A stretch of 64,000 nt of DNA from Cellulomonas sp. KH9 (GTDB lineage: Bacteria > Actinomycetota > Actinomycetes > Actinomycetales > Cellulomonadaceae): positions 248,001 to 312,000 of the forward strand of contig NZ_FOSE01000003.1 of NCBI RefSeq assembly GCF_900114185.1. Direction: 5' to 3'. Shown piece by piece: positions 46,231-55,755 of this stretch. A program made the translations under genes and the position numbers. Each line of letters starts with the position of its first letter. Within the stretch, counting starts at the first letter, position 1. The notes beneath the pieces are model-generated. The model was not told the origin of the DNA. It made no database searches and saw only the letters and a program-made list of their open reading frames with translations.

Positions 46231-47565
46231 GTGACCACCGACCGAGCGCCGCGCGTCGCCATGCTCTCGGTGCACACGTCACCGCTCGACCAGCCCGGCA
46301 CGGGCGACGCCGGCGGCATGAACGTGTACGTCCTGGAGCTCGCGCACGCGCTCGCGGCCCGCGGTGCCCGCGTCGAGGTCTTCACGCGCGCCACGCGGTC
46401 CGACGTCCCGGAGACCGTCGTGCTCGACGGGGCCGACGCCGCCGGCCGCCCGCTGTCGGCGGACGCCGCGCGCGACGTCCTGCTCGCCGACGTCGTGCCC
46501 GCCGGCGTCACCCCGCCCGTCCTGGTGCACCACGTGCCCGCCGGTCCGTTCGAGGCGCTCGACAAGAACGACCTGCCCGGCGTCCTGTGCGGCATGGCCG
46601 CGGGCGTGCTGCGTTCCGAGGCCGCGCGCCGGCCCGGCTGGTACGACGTCGTGCACTCCCACTACTGGCTCTCCGGCCAGGTCGGCGCGATCGCCGCGCA
46701 GCGGTGGGAGGTCCCGCTCGTCCACACGGCCCACACGCTCGCCAAGGTGAAGAACCTCAGCCTCGGCCCGGGCGACACCCCGGAGCCGAGCGTCCGGGTG
46801 GTCGGCGAGGAGCAGGTGGTCGCCGACGCCGACGCCCTCATCGCGTCCACGCCCGTCGAGGCGCGCGAGCTCGTCGAGCTGTACGACGCCGACCCCGCGC
46901 GGGTGCACGTCGTCGAGCCCGGCGTGGACCTCGAGCGGTTCCGCCCCGGCGCACCGGGGGCCCGCGACGACGCCCGCCGCCGGCTCGGCCTGCCCACGGA
47001 CCGCCCGGTCGTGCTGTTCGCGGGACGCGTGCAGCCGCTCAAGGCGCCCGACGTGCTGGTGCGGGCGGTGGGGGAGCTGCGCGCGAGCGGACGTCCGGTG
47101 CCGCTGCTCGTGGTGCTCGGCGGCCCGTCGGGGCGTCCCACCGCGGTGCGCGAGCTGCGTGCGCTCGCGGTCACGCTCGGCGTCGACGACGACGTCGTGG
47201 TGCGCCCGCCCGCCCCGCGCGACGAGCTCGCCGCCTGGTACCACGCCGCCGACCTCGTGGCGATGCCGTCCCGCTCGGAGTCCTTCGGCCTGGTGGCCGT
47301 CGAGGCCCAGGCCTGCGGGACCCCGGTCCTCGCGGCCGACGTCGGCGGTCTGCGCACGGTCGTCGACGACGGGGTGTCGGGGCGGCTCGTCCCCGGCCAC
47401 GACCCGCGCGTGTGGGCCGACGTGATGGCCGACGCGCTGGCCGACGCGCCGCGTCGCGCGCGCTGGGCCGTCGGCGCCCGCCGCGTCGCGGAGCGCTACG
47501 CCTGGTCCACGGCGGCCGACCAGGTCCTCAAGGTCTACGCGGTCGCGGCCGAGCCGACCCGCTGA
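46231..47565 (+). CDS. mshA: D-inositol-3-phosphate glycosyltransferase
   Basis: It joins UDP-GlcNAc to 1L-myo-inositol 1-phosphate, the first step of mycothiol synthesis. The 444-residue GT-B (GT4) enzyme has the N-terminal [32 protein letters not shown] and the nucleotide site [20 protein letters not shown] (about 350-369). The GTG is six bases after CACAAT (46219-46224). The order mshA-gpmA-senX3-regX3 is also found in mycobacteria. Confidence 0.95.
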   Translation: MTTDRAPRVAMLSVHTSPLDQPGTGDAGGMNVYVLELAHALAARGARVEVFTRATRSDVPETVVLDGADAAGRPLSADAARDVLLADVVPAGVTPPVLVHHVPAGPFEALDKNDLPGVLCGMAAGVLRSEAARRPGWYDVVHSHYWLSGQVGAIAAQRWEVPLVHTAHTLAKVKNLSLGPGDTPEPSVRVVGEEQVVADADALIASTPVEARELVELYDADPARVHVVEPGVDLERFRPGAPGARDDARRRLGLPTDRPVVLFAGRVQPLKAPDVLVRAVGELRASGRPVPLLVVLGGPSGRPTAVRELRALAVTLGVDDDVVVRPPAPRDELAAWYHAADLVAMPSRSESFGLVAVEAQACGTPVLAADVGGLRTVVDDGVSGRLVPGHDPRVWADVMADALADAPRRARWAVGARRVAERYAWSTAADQVLKVYAVAAEPTR

Positions 47566-47604
47566 CCCCCGCGTGACGTCGAGGCGTCGATCCGGCACAG
47601 CGAC

Positions 47605-47666
47605 GGGCTGGATCGACCTCTCGCGAGGTGGGGGTGGGGCTGGATCGACGTCTCGCGAGGTGGGGG
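47605..47666. repeat. Direct repeat of 30 bases, period 32
   Basis: Two copies (47605-47634 and 47637-47666) share GGGCTGGATCGAC and TCTCGCGAGGTGGGGG, with one mismatch (C/G) in 30 bases. Each holds the 8-base palindrome CTCGCGAG. They lie between mshA and gpmA. Function is not known. It may be a protein-binding site or an interspersed genomic repeat. Confidence 0.85.
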
Positions 47667-47721
47667 GACCGCGGGACGGACGTCCCTGCGGGTCCCCGCG
47701 GGCTGCGGCAGGATGGGAACC

Positions 47722-48462
47722 ATGACCTACACCCTCGTGCTGCTCCGCCACGGCGAGAGCGAGTGGAACGCCAAGAACCTGTTCACCGGTTGGGTGGACG
47801 TGCCCCTGTCGGAGAAGGGCGTCGAGGAGGCCAAGCGCGGCGGCACGCTGCTGACCGACGCGGGCGTGCTCCCGGACGTCGTGCACACGTCGCTGCTGCG
47901 CCGCGCGATCACCACCGCGAACTACGCGCTCGACGTCGCCGACCGCCTGTGGATCCCCGTCAAGCGCTCGTGGCGCCTCAACGAGCGTCACTACGGCGCG
48001 CTGCAGGGCAAGAACAAGAAGGAGACGCTCGAGCAGTACGGCGAGGAGCAGTTCATGCTCTGGCGTCGCTCGTACGACGTCCCGCCGCCGGAGATCGAGC
48101 TGGGCTCCGAGTACTCGCAGGACGCGGACCCGCGCTACGCGGGCGAGCCGATCCCCCGCACGGAGGCGCTCGCGCAGGTCCTCGAGCGCGCGCTGCCGTA
48201 CTGGGACGCGGAGATCGTGCCCGACCTCAAGGCCGGCAAGACCGTCCTCGTCGCCGCGCACGGCAACTCGATCCGCTCGATCGTCAAGTACCTCGACGAC
48301 GTCGACGAGCAGACCATCGCCGGCATCAACATCCCCACGGGCATCCCGCTGCTCTACGAGCTGGACGAGGAGACGCTGAAGCCCGTCACCAAGGGCGGCA
48401 CGTACCTCGACCCCGAGGCCGCCAAGGCCGCCATCGCGGCCGTCGCCAACCAGGGTCGCTGA
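47722..48462 (+). CDS. gpmA: 2,3-bisphosphoglycerate-dependent phosphoglycerate mutase
   Basis: It interconverts 3- and 2-phosphoglycerate in glycolysis. The 246-residue protein begins [16 protein letters not shown], with the phosphorylated histidine H10 in LRHGES. It has the conserved [10 protein letters not shown] and AAHGNSIR with the second active-site histidine. The ATG at 47722 matches family starts. An ATG three codons earlier (47713) would sit in a possible -10 box CAGGAT. Confidence 0.96.
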   Translation: MTYTLVLLRHGESEWNAKNLFTGWVDVPLSEKGVEEAKRGGTLLTDAGVLPDVVHTSLLRRAITTANYALDVADRLWIPVKRSWRLNERHYGALQGKNKKETLEQYGEEQFMLWRRSYDVPPPEIELGSEYSQDADPRYAGEPIPRTEALAQVLERALPYWDAEIVPDLKAGKTVLVAAHGNSIRSIVKYLDDVDEQTIAGINIPTGIPLLYELDEETLKPVTKGGTYLDPEAAKAAIAAVANQGR

Positions 48463-48476
48463 CCCCACCGGCACGA

Positions 48477-48516
48477 CGAGAGGCGCCCGCCCCCTCCCCG
48501 GGACGGGCGCCTCTCG
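48477..48516. terminator. Bidirectional terminator between gpmA and phoU
   Basis: CGAGAGGCGCCCG (48477-48489) pairs with CGGGCGCCTCTCG (48504-48516), a perfect 13-bp stem. The two genes converge here, 90 bases apart. Confidence 0.88.
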
Positions 48517-48552
48517 CGTGTGCGGGACCGGGTCCCGCGCTCGTGGGTGCGG

Positions 48553-49227
48553 TCAGGCGCCGCGCACCGCGGCCGGGTCCAGCGCGTCCGCCACGTCACC
48601 GGTGACGAGGTAGACCATGCGCCGTGCCACGGACACGCCGTGGTCCCCGAACCGCTCGTAATACCGCCCGAGCAGCGTGACGTCCACGGTCTCCTGCGCC
48701 GAGCGGCTCCACGGGCCGGACAGCATCGCCGTGAACGTGCCGGCGTGCAGCTCGTCGAGCAGGTCGTCGTCCTGCTGGATGGACTCCGCCAGCGCCATGT
48801 CCCGGGTGCCGAGCAGCGTGGTCACGCGGCGCGCGACGCGCACGGCGGCGTCCTGCATCTGCGTGAACGTCTCCGCGAGGTCCGACGGCACGGCGACGAC
48901 CGGGTAGCGGGCGCGCGCCACCTGGGCGACGTGGCGGGCCAGGTCGCCCATGCGCTCCAGCGACGCGCTCATCCGCAGGGCCGAGACGACGACCCGCAGG
49001 TCCGTGGCCACGGGCTGCTGCTGCGCGAGCAGCCGCACGCACCGCTCGTCGAGGTCGCGCTCCAGCGCGTCGATCGCAAGGTCGTCCGCGATGACGGACT
49101 CGGCGAGCCGGAGGTCGGCGGTGAGCAGCGCGACACCCGCGTTGCTGATGGCCTGCTCGACCCGGCCGCTCATGGTGACCAGGTCCTGACCGAGCTGGGT
49201 GAGCTCGGCCTCGAAGATGTCCCGCAT
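48553..49227 (-). CDS. phoU: Phosphate transport regulator PhoU
   Basis: It links the Pst transporter to the sensor kinase and dampens the phosphate response. The 224-residue all-helical protein has two PhoU repeats (about 10-95 and 115-210), each with an E/D-rich metal motif: ALERDLDERCVRL and RYYERFGDHGVSVARR. The ATG at 49227 has GAGGGAG a few bases before it. It is divergent from senX3, the kinase it would control. Confidence 0.93.
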   Translation of the reverse strand: MRDIFEAELTQLGQDLVTMSGRVEQAISNAGVALLTADLRLAESVIADDLAIDALERDLDERCVRLLAQQQPVATDLRVVVSALRMSASLERMGDLARHVAQVARARYPVVAVPSDLAETFTQMQDAAVRVARRVTTLLGTRDMALAESIQQDDDLLDELHAGTFTAMLSGPWSRSAQETVDVTLLGRYYERFGDHGVSVARRMVYLVTGDVADALDPAAVRGA

Positions 49228-49276
49228 GTGCTCCCTCTTCTCGGGCGGTGTGGCGGCCCACACGCTCGCACGCGCC

Positions 49277-49305
49277 GGTGAACGACCGACACCCGCCAGG
49301 TGAAC
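49277..49305. promoter_or_regulatory. PHO-box-like repeats between phoU and senX3
   Basis: GGTGAAC occurs at 49277-49283 and 49299-49305, exactly 22 bases (two helical turns) apart. Read on the minus strand this is GTTCACC, the PHO-box core of actinobacteria. The position about 50 bases before phoU points to phosphate control of phoU. A role for senX3 is possible. Confidence 0.6.
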
Positions 49306-49378
49306 GGGCGGCGGCGGTTCGGCGTCCGGGCGCGACGGCGTCGTCGCCGGTGCGTCCACCCGGCCTAGTGTGGCGGTC

Positions 49379-50638
49379 GTGGACTGGATCGTGGAAGGTG
49401 GCCCGCTGCTCGTCGGCGTCGTCGGTGTGCTGGTGGGCGCTGTGGCCGTCGCGGCGTTCCGGTGGAGCGAGCGCGAGCAGCGCACGGTGCCGCCGCAGCC
49501 CGAGCCCGAGCTCGAGGACGGGCTGGTGCGGACCCTGGCGGTGCTGCGCTCGGCGGCGGTCGTCCTCGACGCCGATGACCGTGTGGTGCGGGCCAGCCCG
49601 CCGGCGCACGCGCTGGGCCTGGTGCGCGAGGGTCGCCTGGTGCACGCGGCCATGCGGGACATGGTGGGTGCGGTGCGTCGCGACGGCGTCATCCGCGACG
49701 AGGAGCTCGACGTGCCCCGCGGGCCCGTCGGCCCGGCGCGGCTGCTGCTGCAGGTGCGCGTCGCGCAGGTGACCCCCGAGCACGTGCTGCTGCTCGCGGA
49801 GGACCTCACCCAGGCGCGCCGGCTCGAGGCGATCCGCCGGGACTTCGTCGTCAACGTGTCGCACGAGCTCAAGACGCCCGTCGGCGCGCTGTCGCTGCTG
49901 GCCGAGACGGTGCAGGACGCCGCCGACGACCCCGAGGCGGTCCGCCGCTTCAGCGGCCGGATGCAGGCCGAGGCGGCGCGGCTGTCGGCGCTGGTGCACG
50001 AGATCATCGAGCTGTCGCGGCTGCAGGTGGCCGGTGCGCTGGAGGACGTCACCACGGTCGCGGTCGACGACGTGGTGGCCGAGGCGGTCGACCGCACGCG
50101 CACCGTCGCCGACGCCAAGCTCGTGCGCGTGGTGGCCGGCGGGGACCGCGACGTGACCGTGTACGGCGACCGCAACCTCCTGGTGACGGCCGTGCGCAAC
50201 CTGCTGGACAACGCCGTCACGTACTCGCCGGGGGGTGCCCGGGTCAGCGTCGGCGTGCGCCGCGACGGCGACCTCGTGGAGATCGCGGTGGTCGACGAGG
50301 GCATCGGCATCGCCGCCGACGACCAGGACCGGGTGTTCGAGCGGTTCTACCGGGTGGACCCCGCGCGCTCGCGGGACACCGGCGGCACCGGGCTGGGCCT
50401 GTCGATCGTCAAGCACGTGGCCGCGGACCACGGGGGTGACGTGTCGGTGTGGTCGCAGCCCGGTCGGGGCTCGACGTTCACGCTGCGCCTGCCCGTGGCC
50501 GACGCCCGGGGCCTGCCCGTCGCGGGCTCCGGCGGGCCGCCGCTCACGGACCCCGCCGCCCCCGACGTGCCCGCACCCCCGGCCACCGACCCGCCCCCGT
50601 CGCCCGCCCCGCCCGACGCCCCGAGGAGCACCCCGTGA
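49379..50638 (+). CDS. senX3: Phosphate-sensing histidine kinase
   Basis: It senses phosphate supply, via PhoU and Pst, and phosphorylates RegX3. The 419-residue protein has an N-terminal membrane helix (about 5-30) and a PAS-like region (about 45-150). The HisKA domain has VNVSHELKTPVGALSLL (histidine near 162). The HATPase domain has NLLDNAVTYSPGG, VDEGIGIAADDQDRVFERFYR and GTGLGLSIVKHV. A Pro-rich tail ends the protein. The GTG at 49379 is seven bases after TAGTGT (49366-49371). Confidence 0.92.
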   Translation: MDWIVEGGPLLVGVVGVLVGAVAVAAFRWSEREQRTVPPQPEPELEDGLVRTLAVLRSAAVVLDADDRVVRASPPAHALGLVREGRLVHAAMRDMVGAVRRDGVIRDEELDVPRGPVGPARLLLQVRVAQVTPEHVLLLAEDLTQARRLEAIRRDFVVNVSHELKTPVGALSLLAETVQDAADDPEAVRRFSGRMQAEAARLSALVHEIIELSRLQVAGALEDVTTVAVDDVVAEAVDRTRTVADAKLVRVVAGGDRDVTVYGDRNLLVTAVRNLLDNAVTYSPGGARVSVGVRRDGDLVEIAVVDEGIGIAADDQDRVFERFYRVDPARSRDTGGTGLGLSIVKHVAADHGGDVSVWSQPGRGSTFTLRLPVADARGLPVAGSGGPPLTDPAAPDVPAPPATDPPPSPAPPDAPRSTP

Positions 50639-51345
50639 CCCGCATCCTGCTCGTGGAGGACGAGGAGTCCTACCGCGACCCGCTGTCCTACCAGCTGGGG
50701 CGGGAGGGCTACGACGTCGTCACCGCGGCCACCGGCCCCGAGGCCCTGGAGCGCTTCGCCGAGCACGGCGCCGACCTCGTGCTGCTGGACCTCATGCTCC
50801 CCGGCCTGCCGGGCACCGAGGTCTGCCGGCGGCTGCGTCTGGAGTCCGACGTGCCCGTCATCATGCTCACCGCGAAGGACGACGAGATCGACAAGGTCGT
50901 CGGCCTGGAGCTCGGCGCCGACGACTACGTCACCAAGCCGTACTCGTCGCGCGAGCTGCTGGCGCGGATCCGGGCGGTGCTGCGGCGGCGCGAGCCGGTG
51001 GTCCGGGCCACCGCCGACGACGCCGTCGACGACGGTGTGCTGGAGCTCGGCGGGGTCCGGATGGACGTCGACCGGCACACGGTGCACGTCGACGGTGAGC
51101 TCGTCCCGTTCCCGCTCAAGGAGTTCGAGCTGCTGGAGATGCTCCTGCGCAACGCCGGCCGGGTGCTGACCCGCGGGCAGCTCATCGACCGGGTCTGGGG
51201 CTCCGACTACGTCGGCGACACCAAGACGCTCGACGTCCACGTCAAGCGCATCCGCGCGAAGATCGAGGCGGACCCGTCCAACCCCGTGCTCCTGACGACC
51301 GTGCGCGGGCTGGGCTACAAGCTGTCGGACGGCACCCCGGAGTGA
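50635..51345 (+). CDS. regX3: Phosphate response regulator
   Basis: It binds PHO boxes and switches on the pst genes under phosphate limitation. The 236-residue OmpR-family regulator has the acidic pocket VEDEE, the phosphorylation aspartate in LVLLDLMLPG (about D51), K in YVTKPYSSREL, and a winged-helix domain (about 140-230, with LIDRVWGSDYVGDTKTLDVHVKRIR). A GAGGAG lies before the GTG, which overlaps the senX3 stop. Confidence 0.95.
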   Translation: MTRILLVEDEESYRDPLSYQLGREGYDVVTAATGPEALERFAEHGADLVLLDLMLPGLPGTEVCRRLRLESDVPVIMLTAKDDEIDKVVGLELGADDYVTKPYSSRELLARIRAVLRRREPVVRATADDAVDDGVLELGGVRMDVDRHTVHVDGELVPFPLKEFELLEMLLRNAGRVLTRGQLIDRVWGSDYVGDTKTLDVHVKRIRAKIEADPSNPVLLTTVRGLGYKLSDGTPE

Positions 51346-51412
51346 CGCACGCCGCACCGGCGCGGCCCGGCGCGGCCCCGGCGGCCCGCGGCGTCGCGTC
51401 TGGTCGACCAGC

Positions 51413-51467
51413 GTTCACCCGGGGTTCACCCGGGGCCGCCGGTGCGGTCACCTGCGGTCCCTACCGT
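51413..51467 (+). promoter_or_regulatory. PHO box and promoter of pstS
   Basis: GTTCACC occurs at 51413-51419 and 51424-51430 (11 bases apart). GGTCACC follows at 51446-51452, a further 22 bases on. This 11-base rhythm is the Streptomyces-type PHO box. A -10-like TACCGT lies at 51462-51467, so the last repeat covers the -35 zone. RegX3 is the likely activator. Confidence 0.8.
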
Positions 51468-51519
51468 CGGCGTCGGCCGCGCACCGACCGGTGCGCGCGG
51501 ACCGACAGGACGGGACACA

Positions 51520-52632
51520 GTGAAGCTCACTCCCCACAGCCGTAGCGGTGCGTTGGTTCTCGCGGGGACGGCGCTCGCGCTGACGCTCGCCGCGTGCAGC
51601 TCCGGCTCCTCCGCGGACGGCGGCGACGCGTCCGCAGAAGGTCTCAGCGGCTCGCTGGCCGCCGCGGGTGCCTCCTCGCAGGAGAAGGCGGTCGCCGGCT
51701 GGATCGCCGGCTTCAACGACACGTACCCCGACGTGGCCGTCAGCTACGACGCCGTCGGGTCGGGCGGCGGGCGTGAGCAGTTCCTCGCCGGGGCCGTCCA
51801 GCTCGCGGGTTCCGACGCCGCCCTGAAGGACGACGAGCTCGCGGCGGCGTCCGAGCGCTGCGAGGGGGGCGAGGCCCTGGAGCTGCCGCTGTACATCAGC
51901 CCCATCGCGGTCGTCTACAACCTGCCCGACCTCGACACCGAGCACCTGCAGCTGTCGGCGGCGACGCTCGCCAAGATCTTCAACCGCGACATCACCACGT
52001 GGGACGACCCGGCGATCGCCGCCGAGAACCCCGGCGTCACGCTGCCGTCGACCGGCATCATCCCGGTCAACCGCTCGGACGAGTCCGGCACCACGGAGAA
52101 CTTCACCGAGTACCTCGAGGCGGCGTCGGACGGCGCCTGGCCCCACGAGGCCTCGGGCGACTGGCCGCTGTCCGGTGGGCAGTCCGGCCAGGGCACGCAG
52201 GGCGTCATCGACACGGTCTCCGGTGCGACGGGGGCCATCGGCTACGCCGACGCCTCGCGCGCCGGCGACCTGGGCACCGTCGCGCTGAAGGTCGGCGACG
52301 CGTACGTGCCGTTCTCGGCGGAGGCCGCCGCGAAGGTCGTCGACGCGTCGCCGCGCGCGCAGGACGCGACGGACAAGCGCCTGGTCGTCGAGCTGGACCG
52401 CACGACCACCGAGGCGGGCGCCTACCCCCTGGTCCTGGTCTCGTACTCCATCGCGTGCTCCACGTACGCGGACGAGGCGGACGCCGCCAAGGTCAAGGCG
52501 TACCTGACCTACGTCGCCAGCGAGGCGGGCCAGGAGCGGGCGGCCGACCCGAGCGTCGCCGGGGCCGCCCCGATCTCGGACGAGCTGCGTACCGAGGTCC
52601 AGGCGGCGATCGACTCGATCACCGGCGCCTGA
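51520..52632 (+). CDS. pstS: Phosphate-binding lipoprotein PstS
   Basis: It captures phosphate outside the membrane for the PstCAB channel. The 370-residue precursor has a lipoprotein signal with the lipobox LAAC near residue 26, then a Ser/Gly linker. The phosphate-binding segments include AAGASSQEKAVAGW, GSGGGREQFLAG and NRSDESGTTENFTEY. The start is a GTG. A strong hairpin after the gene separates it from pstC, giving more PstS than transporter subunits. Confidence 0.94.
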   Translation: MKLTPHSRSGALVLAGTALALTLAACSSGSSADGGDASAEGLSGSLAAAGASSQEKAVAGWIAGFNDTYPDVAVSYDAVGSGGGREQFLAGAVQLAGSDAALKDDELAAASERCEGGEALELPLYISPIAVVYNLPDLDTEHLQLSAATLAKIFNRDITTWDDPAIAAENPGVTLPSTGIIPVNRSDESGTTENFTEYLEAASDGAWPHEASGDWPLSGGQSGQGTQGVIDTVSGATGAIGYADASRAGDLGTVALKVGDAYVPFSAEAAAKVVDASPRAQDATDKRLVVELDRTTTEAGAYPLVLVSYSIACSTYADEADAAKVKAYLTYVASEAGQERAADPSVAGAAPISDELRTEVQAAIDSITGA

Positions 52633-52682
52633 CGCACCACGCACCACCGCACGACCCGCACCTCCCCGAGGACCGCACAGCC

Positions 52683-52715
52683 GTCCCGGACCGGGCACCA
52701 CGCCCGGTCCGGGAC
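52683..52715 (+). terminator. Hairpin between pstS and pstC
   Basis: GTCCCGGACCGGGC (52683-52696) and GCCCGGTCCGGGAC (52702-52715) form a perfect 14-bp stem with a five-base loop. Lying inside the operon, it probably reduces read-through to pstC or stabilises the pstS mRNA. Confidence 0.8.
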
Positions 52716-52758
52716 GGGCCGCGCGGTGCTCCCACCCTCCCCGACCGACGGAGCAGCC

Positions 52759-53760
52759 GTGGCTGTGACCACCACCCCACCCCCGCGCGACGCCGCACCG
52801 CCGACGCGCGCCGACGCGGCCGAGGCCGTGCGCGCGGCGTCCACCGGACGGCTCGCCGGCCGCGTCTTCGCCGGCCTGTCCACCGGCGCGGGCATCCTCA
52901 TCCTCGTGACGCTGGCGGCCGTCGCCGTCTTCCTGGTCGCCCGGGCGTGGCCGGCGCTCACCGCGTCCCGCGAGGAGCTCGACGCGATCTCCTGGTTCTC
53001 CGGCGGCTCCGTCCTGGAGTACGTCGGGCCGCTCGTCTTCGGCACGCTGCTGGCGTCGCTGCTGGCGCTGGCGATGGCCGTGCCCGTGTCGGTCGGCATC
53101 GCGCTGTTCATCTCGCACTACGCGCCGCGCCGGCTGGCCCAGGGCCTGGGCTACCTCATCGACCTGCTCGCCGCGATCCCGTCGGTCGTCTACGGCCTGT
53201 GGGGTGCGCTGTGGCTCATCGGGCGGCTCGACCCGGTGTTCACGTGGCTGTCGACGAACCTCGGGTTCATCCCGTTCTTCGCGGACTACCAGGCGCCGGC
53301 GAAGAACATCATGTCGGCGTCGGTCGTGCTGGCGGTCATGATCCTGCCGATCATCACCGCGGTGTCGCGCGAGGTCTTCCTGCAGACGCCCCGCCTGCAC
53401 GAGGAGGCGTCGCTCGCGCTGGGCGCCACCCGGTGGGAGATGGTGCGCCAGGCGGTGCTGCCGTTCGGGCGCTCGGGCGTCATCAGCGCCTCGATGCTCG
53501 GCCTGGGCCGCGCGCTGGGCGAGACGATGGCCGTGCTCATGGTCATCTCGCCCGGGTTCCTGTTCTCGTTCTTCCTGCTCAAGCCGGGCCAGCAGCAGAC
53601 CATCGCCGCGAACATCGCCTCGAAGTTCCCCGAGGCCAGCGGGCTGAGCGTCAGCGTCCTGGTCGCCACGGGCCTGGCGCTGTTCGTCATCACCTTCGTC
53701 GTCAACTTCGTCGCGCGCTGGATCATCGCGCGCCGCGCCGAGTTCTCGGGAGCCAACTGA
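52759..53760 (+). CDS. pstC: Phosphate ABC transporter permease PstC
   Basis: It is one of the two membrane subunits of the high-affinity phosphate importer. The 333-residue protein has six predicted helices and the coupling segment EEASLALGATRWEMVRQAVLP (EAA loop). YGLWGALWLIG lies in the middle. The GTG at 52759 follows GGAG by five bases. A GTG at 52726 would add 11 poorly supported residues. Confidence 0.93.
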   Translation: MAVTTTPPPRDAAPPTRADAAEAVRAASTGRLAGRVFAGLSTGAGILILVTLAAVAVFLVARAWPALTASREELDAISWFSGGSVLEYVGPLVFGTLLASLLALAMAVPVSVGIALFISHYAPRRLAQGLGYLIDLLAAIPSVVYGLWGALWLIGRLDPVFTWLSTNLGFIPFFADYQAPAKNIMSASVVLAVMILPIITAVSREVFLQTPRLHEEASLALGATRWEMVRQAVLPFGRSGVISASMLGLGRALGETMAVLMVISPGFLFSFFLLKPGQQQTIAANIASKFPEASGLSVSVLVATGLALFVITFVVNFVARWIIARRAEFSGAN

Positions 53761-54824
53761 TGACCGCCGACGCGCCCACCGCCCCCGCGGGCCTGCTCAC
53801 CGGGGACGCGCACCGTCGGCTGCCGCGGTGGAGCACCTGGGCGTTCGCCGGCGGGTCGCTCGCCGTGTCGCTCGTCGTGCTCCTCGCGACGGGCTCGGCG
53901 TCCACCCCGGGCGTCGTCGTCCTCGGTGCCGTGCTGTTCGTGCTCGTCTCGAGCATCACCTCGCGCGTCGTCGAGGGTCCCCGCCGTGCCGCCGACCGGC
54001 TGGCCACCACGCTGGTGACCGGGGCGTTCCTGCTCGCGCTCGTGCCGCTGGTCTCGCTGGTCCTGCTGGTGGTGACGCGCGGGTCCGACGCGTTCGGCTG
54101 GGAGTTCCTCACCACCGACATGGTCGGCGTCTTCGGGGAGATGACGTCCGGCGGCATCCGCCACGCGCTCATCGGGACGCTGCTGGTGACGGCCGCGGCG
54201 GCCGCCATCTCGGTGCCGGTCGGCCTGCTCACGGCCGTCTACCTGGTGGAGTACGGGCGCGGCCCGCTCGCGCGCGGCATCACGTTCCTCGTCGACGTCA
54301 TGACCGGCATCCCGTCGATCGTCGCGGGCCTGTTCGCGTTCGCGCTGTTCACGCTGATCATGGGCCCGGCGTACCGCTCGGGGGTCATGGGTGCCGTCGC
54401 GCTCGCGCTGCTCATGACGCCCGTCGTCATCCGCTCCGTCGAGGAGATGCTGCGCCTGGTGCCGCACGAGCTGCGCGAGGCGTCGTACGCGCTGGGCGTG
54501 CCCAAGTGGCTGACGATCATCAAGGTCGTGCTGCGCACCGCCGCCGCCGGCATCGTCACGGGCATCATGCTCGCGGTCGCCCGCGTCATCGGCGAGACGG
54601 CGCCCCTGCTCCTCACGGTCGGCCTGATCACGCAGACCAACACCGACCTCTTCGACGGGCGCATGGCGACGCTGCCCGTCTTCGCGTACCGCCAGTACGA
54701 GCAGGGCGGCACCGGCATCGACCGCGCGTGGGCCGCGGCGCTCACGCTGATCCTCGTCGTCATGCTCCTCAACCTCGTGGCCCGGCTCGTCAGCCGCTGG
54801 TTCGCCCCCCGGGGCGCCCGCTGA
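53760..54824 (+). CDS. pstA: Phosphate ABC transporter permease PstA
   Basis: It is the second permease subunit. The 354-residue protein begins with an extra helical hairpin (about 28-65), followed by six helices. The EAA loop [20 protein letters not shown] contacts PstB. The ATG overlaps the last base of the pstC stop, so both subunits are translationally coupled. Confidence 0.94.
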   Translation: MTADAPTAPAGLLTGDAHRRLPRWSTWAFAGGSLAVSLVVLLATGSASTPGVVVLGAVLFVLVSSITSRVVEGPRRAADRLATTLVTGAFLLALVPLVSLVLLVVTRGSDAFGWEFLTTDMVGVFGEMTSGGIRHALIGTLLVTAAAAAISVPVGLLTAVYLVEYGRGPLARGITFLVDVMTGIPSIVAGLFAFALFTLIMGPAYRSGVMGAVALALLMTPVVIRSVEEMLRLVPHELREASYALGVPKWLTIIKVVLRTAAAGIVTGIMLAVARVIGETAPLLLTVGLITQTNTDLFDGRMATLPVFAYRQYEQGGTGIDRAWAAALTLILVVMLLNLVARLVSRWFAPRGAR

Positions 54825-54858
54825 CGCGGGCCCACCGACTCCTCAGGAAGGACCCACC

Positions 54859-55638
54859 ATGTCCAAGCGGATCGACGTCTCGGACCTCGACGTCTACTAC
54901 GGCGACTTCCTCGCCGTCGCGGGCGTCACCATGACCATCGAGGCGCGGCAGGCCACGGCGCTCATCGGCCCGTCGGGGTGCGGCAAGTCGACGTTCCTAC
55001 GGACCCTCAACCGCATGCACGAGGTCATCCCCGGTGCGCGCGTGCAGGGCAAGGCGCTCATGGACGGGCAGGACCTGTACGCCCCCGACGTCGACCCGGT
55101 GACCGTGCGCCGGCTCGTCGGCATGGTGTTCCAGCGCCCCAACCCGTTCCCGACGATGTCCATCGCGGACAACGTGCTGGCCGGTGTGCGCCTCAACAAC
55201 CGCCGCATGTCCAAGAGCGACCAGCAGGACCTGGTGGAGAGCTCGCTGCGTGGCGCCAACCTCTGGAACGAGGTGAAGGACCGCCTGGCGCGCCCCGGCT
55301 CGAGCCTGTCCGGCGGGCAGCAGCAGCGCCTGTGCATCGCGCGGGCGATCGCCGTGCGTCCGCAGGTGCTGCTCATGGACGAGCCGTGCTCGGCCCTCGA
55401 CCCGATCTCGACGCTCGCCATCGAGGACCTCATCGCCGAGCTGAAGTCCGAGTACACGATCGTCATCGTCACGCACAACATGCAGCAGGCCGCGCGGGTG
55501 TCCGACCGCACCGGCTTCTTCAACATCGAGGGCACCGGCAAGCCGGGTCGCCTGATCGAGATGGACGACACCGCGACGATGTTCTCCTCGCCGCGCGAGC
55601 AGGCGACCGAGGACTACATCTCGGGCCGCTTCGGCTGA
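54859..55638 (+). CDS. pstB: Phosphate ABC transporter ATPase PstB
   Basis: It drives phosphate uptake by ATP hydrolysis. The 259-residue protein has Walker [10 protein letters not shown] (about 38-46), Q-loop [11 protein letters not shown], signature [15 protein letters not shown], Walker B VLLMDEP and the H-loop [21 protein letters not shown] precedes the ATG. It ends the pst operon. Confidence 0.97.
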   Translation: MSKRIDVSDLDVYYGDFLAVAGVTMTIEARQATALIGPSGCGKSTFLRTLNRMHEVIPGARVQGKALMDGQDLYAPDVDPVTVRRLVGMVFQRPNPFPTMSIADNVLAGVRLNNRRMSKSDQQDLVESSLRGANLWNEVKDRLARPGSSLSGGQQQRLCIARAIAVRPQVLLMDEPCSALDPISTLAIEDLIAELKSEYTIVIVTHNMQQAARVSDRTGFFNIEGTGKPGRLIEMDDTATMFSSPREQATEDYISGRFG

Positions 55639-55704
55639 CCGGCGCGCCGGTCGGTGCGGCGGCCGCGGAGGGGGCGGCCGCGCAGCGACGCACGCCCCGG
55701 GACG

Positions 55705-55744
55705 CACGAGGGGCCGACCACCTCGCGGTGGTCGGCCCCTCGTG
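55705..55744. terminator. Bidirectional terminator after pstB
   Basis: CACGAGGGGCCGACCAC (55705-55721) pairs with GTGGTCGGCCCCTCGTG (55728-55744), a perfect 17-bp stem with a six-base loop. It lies between pstB and the convergent lipoprotein gene. Confidence 0.92.
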
Positions 55745-55755
55745 GTGCGTCGTGC

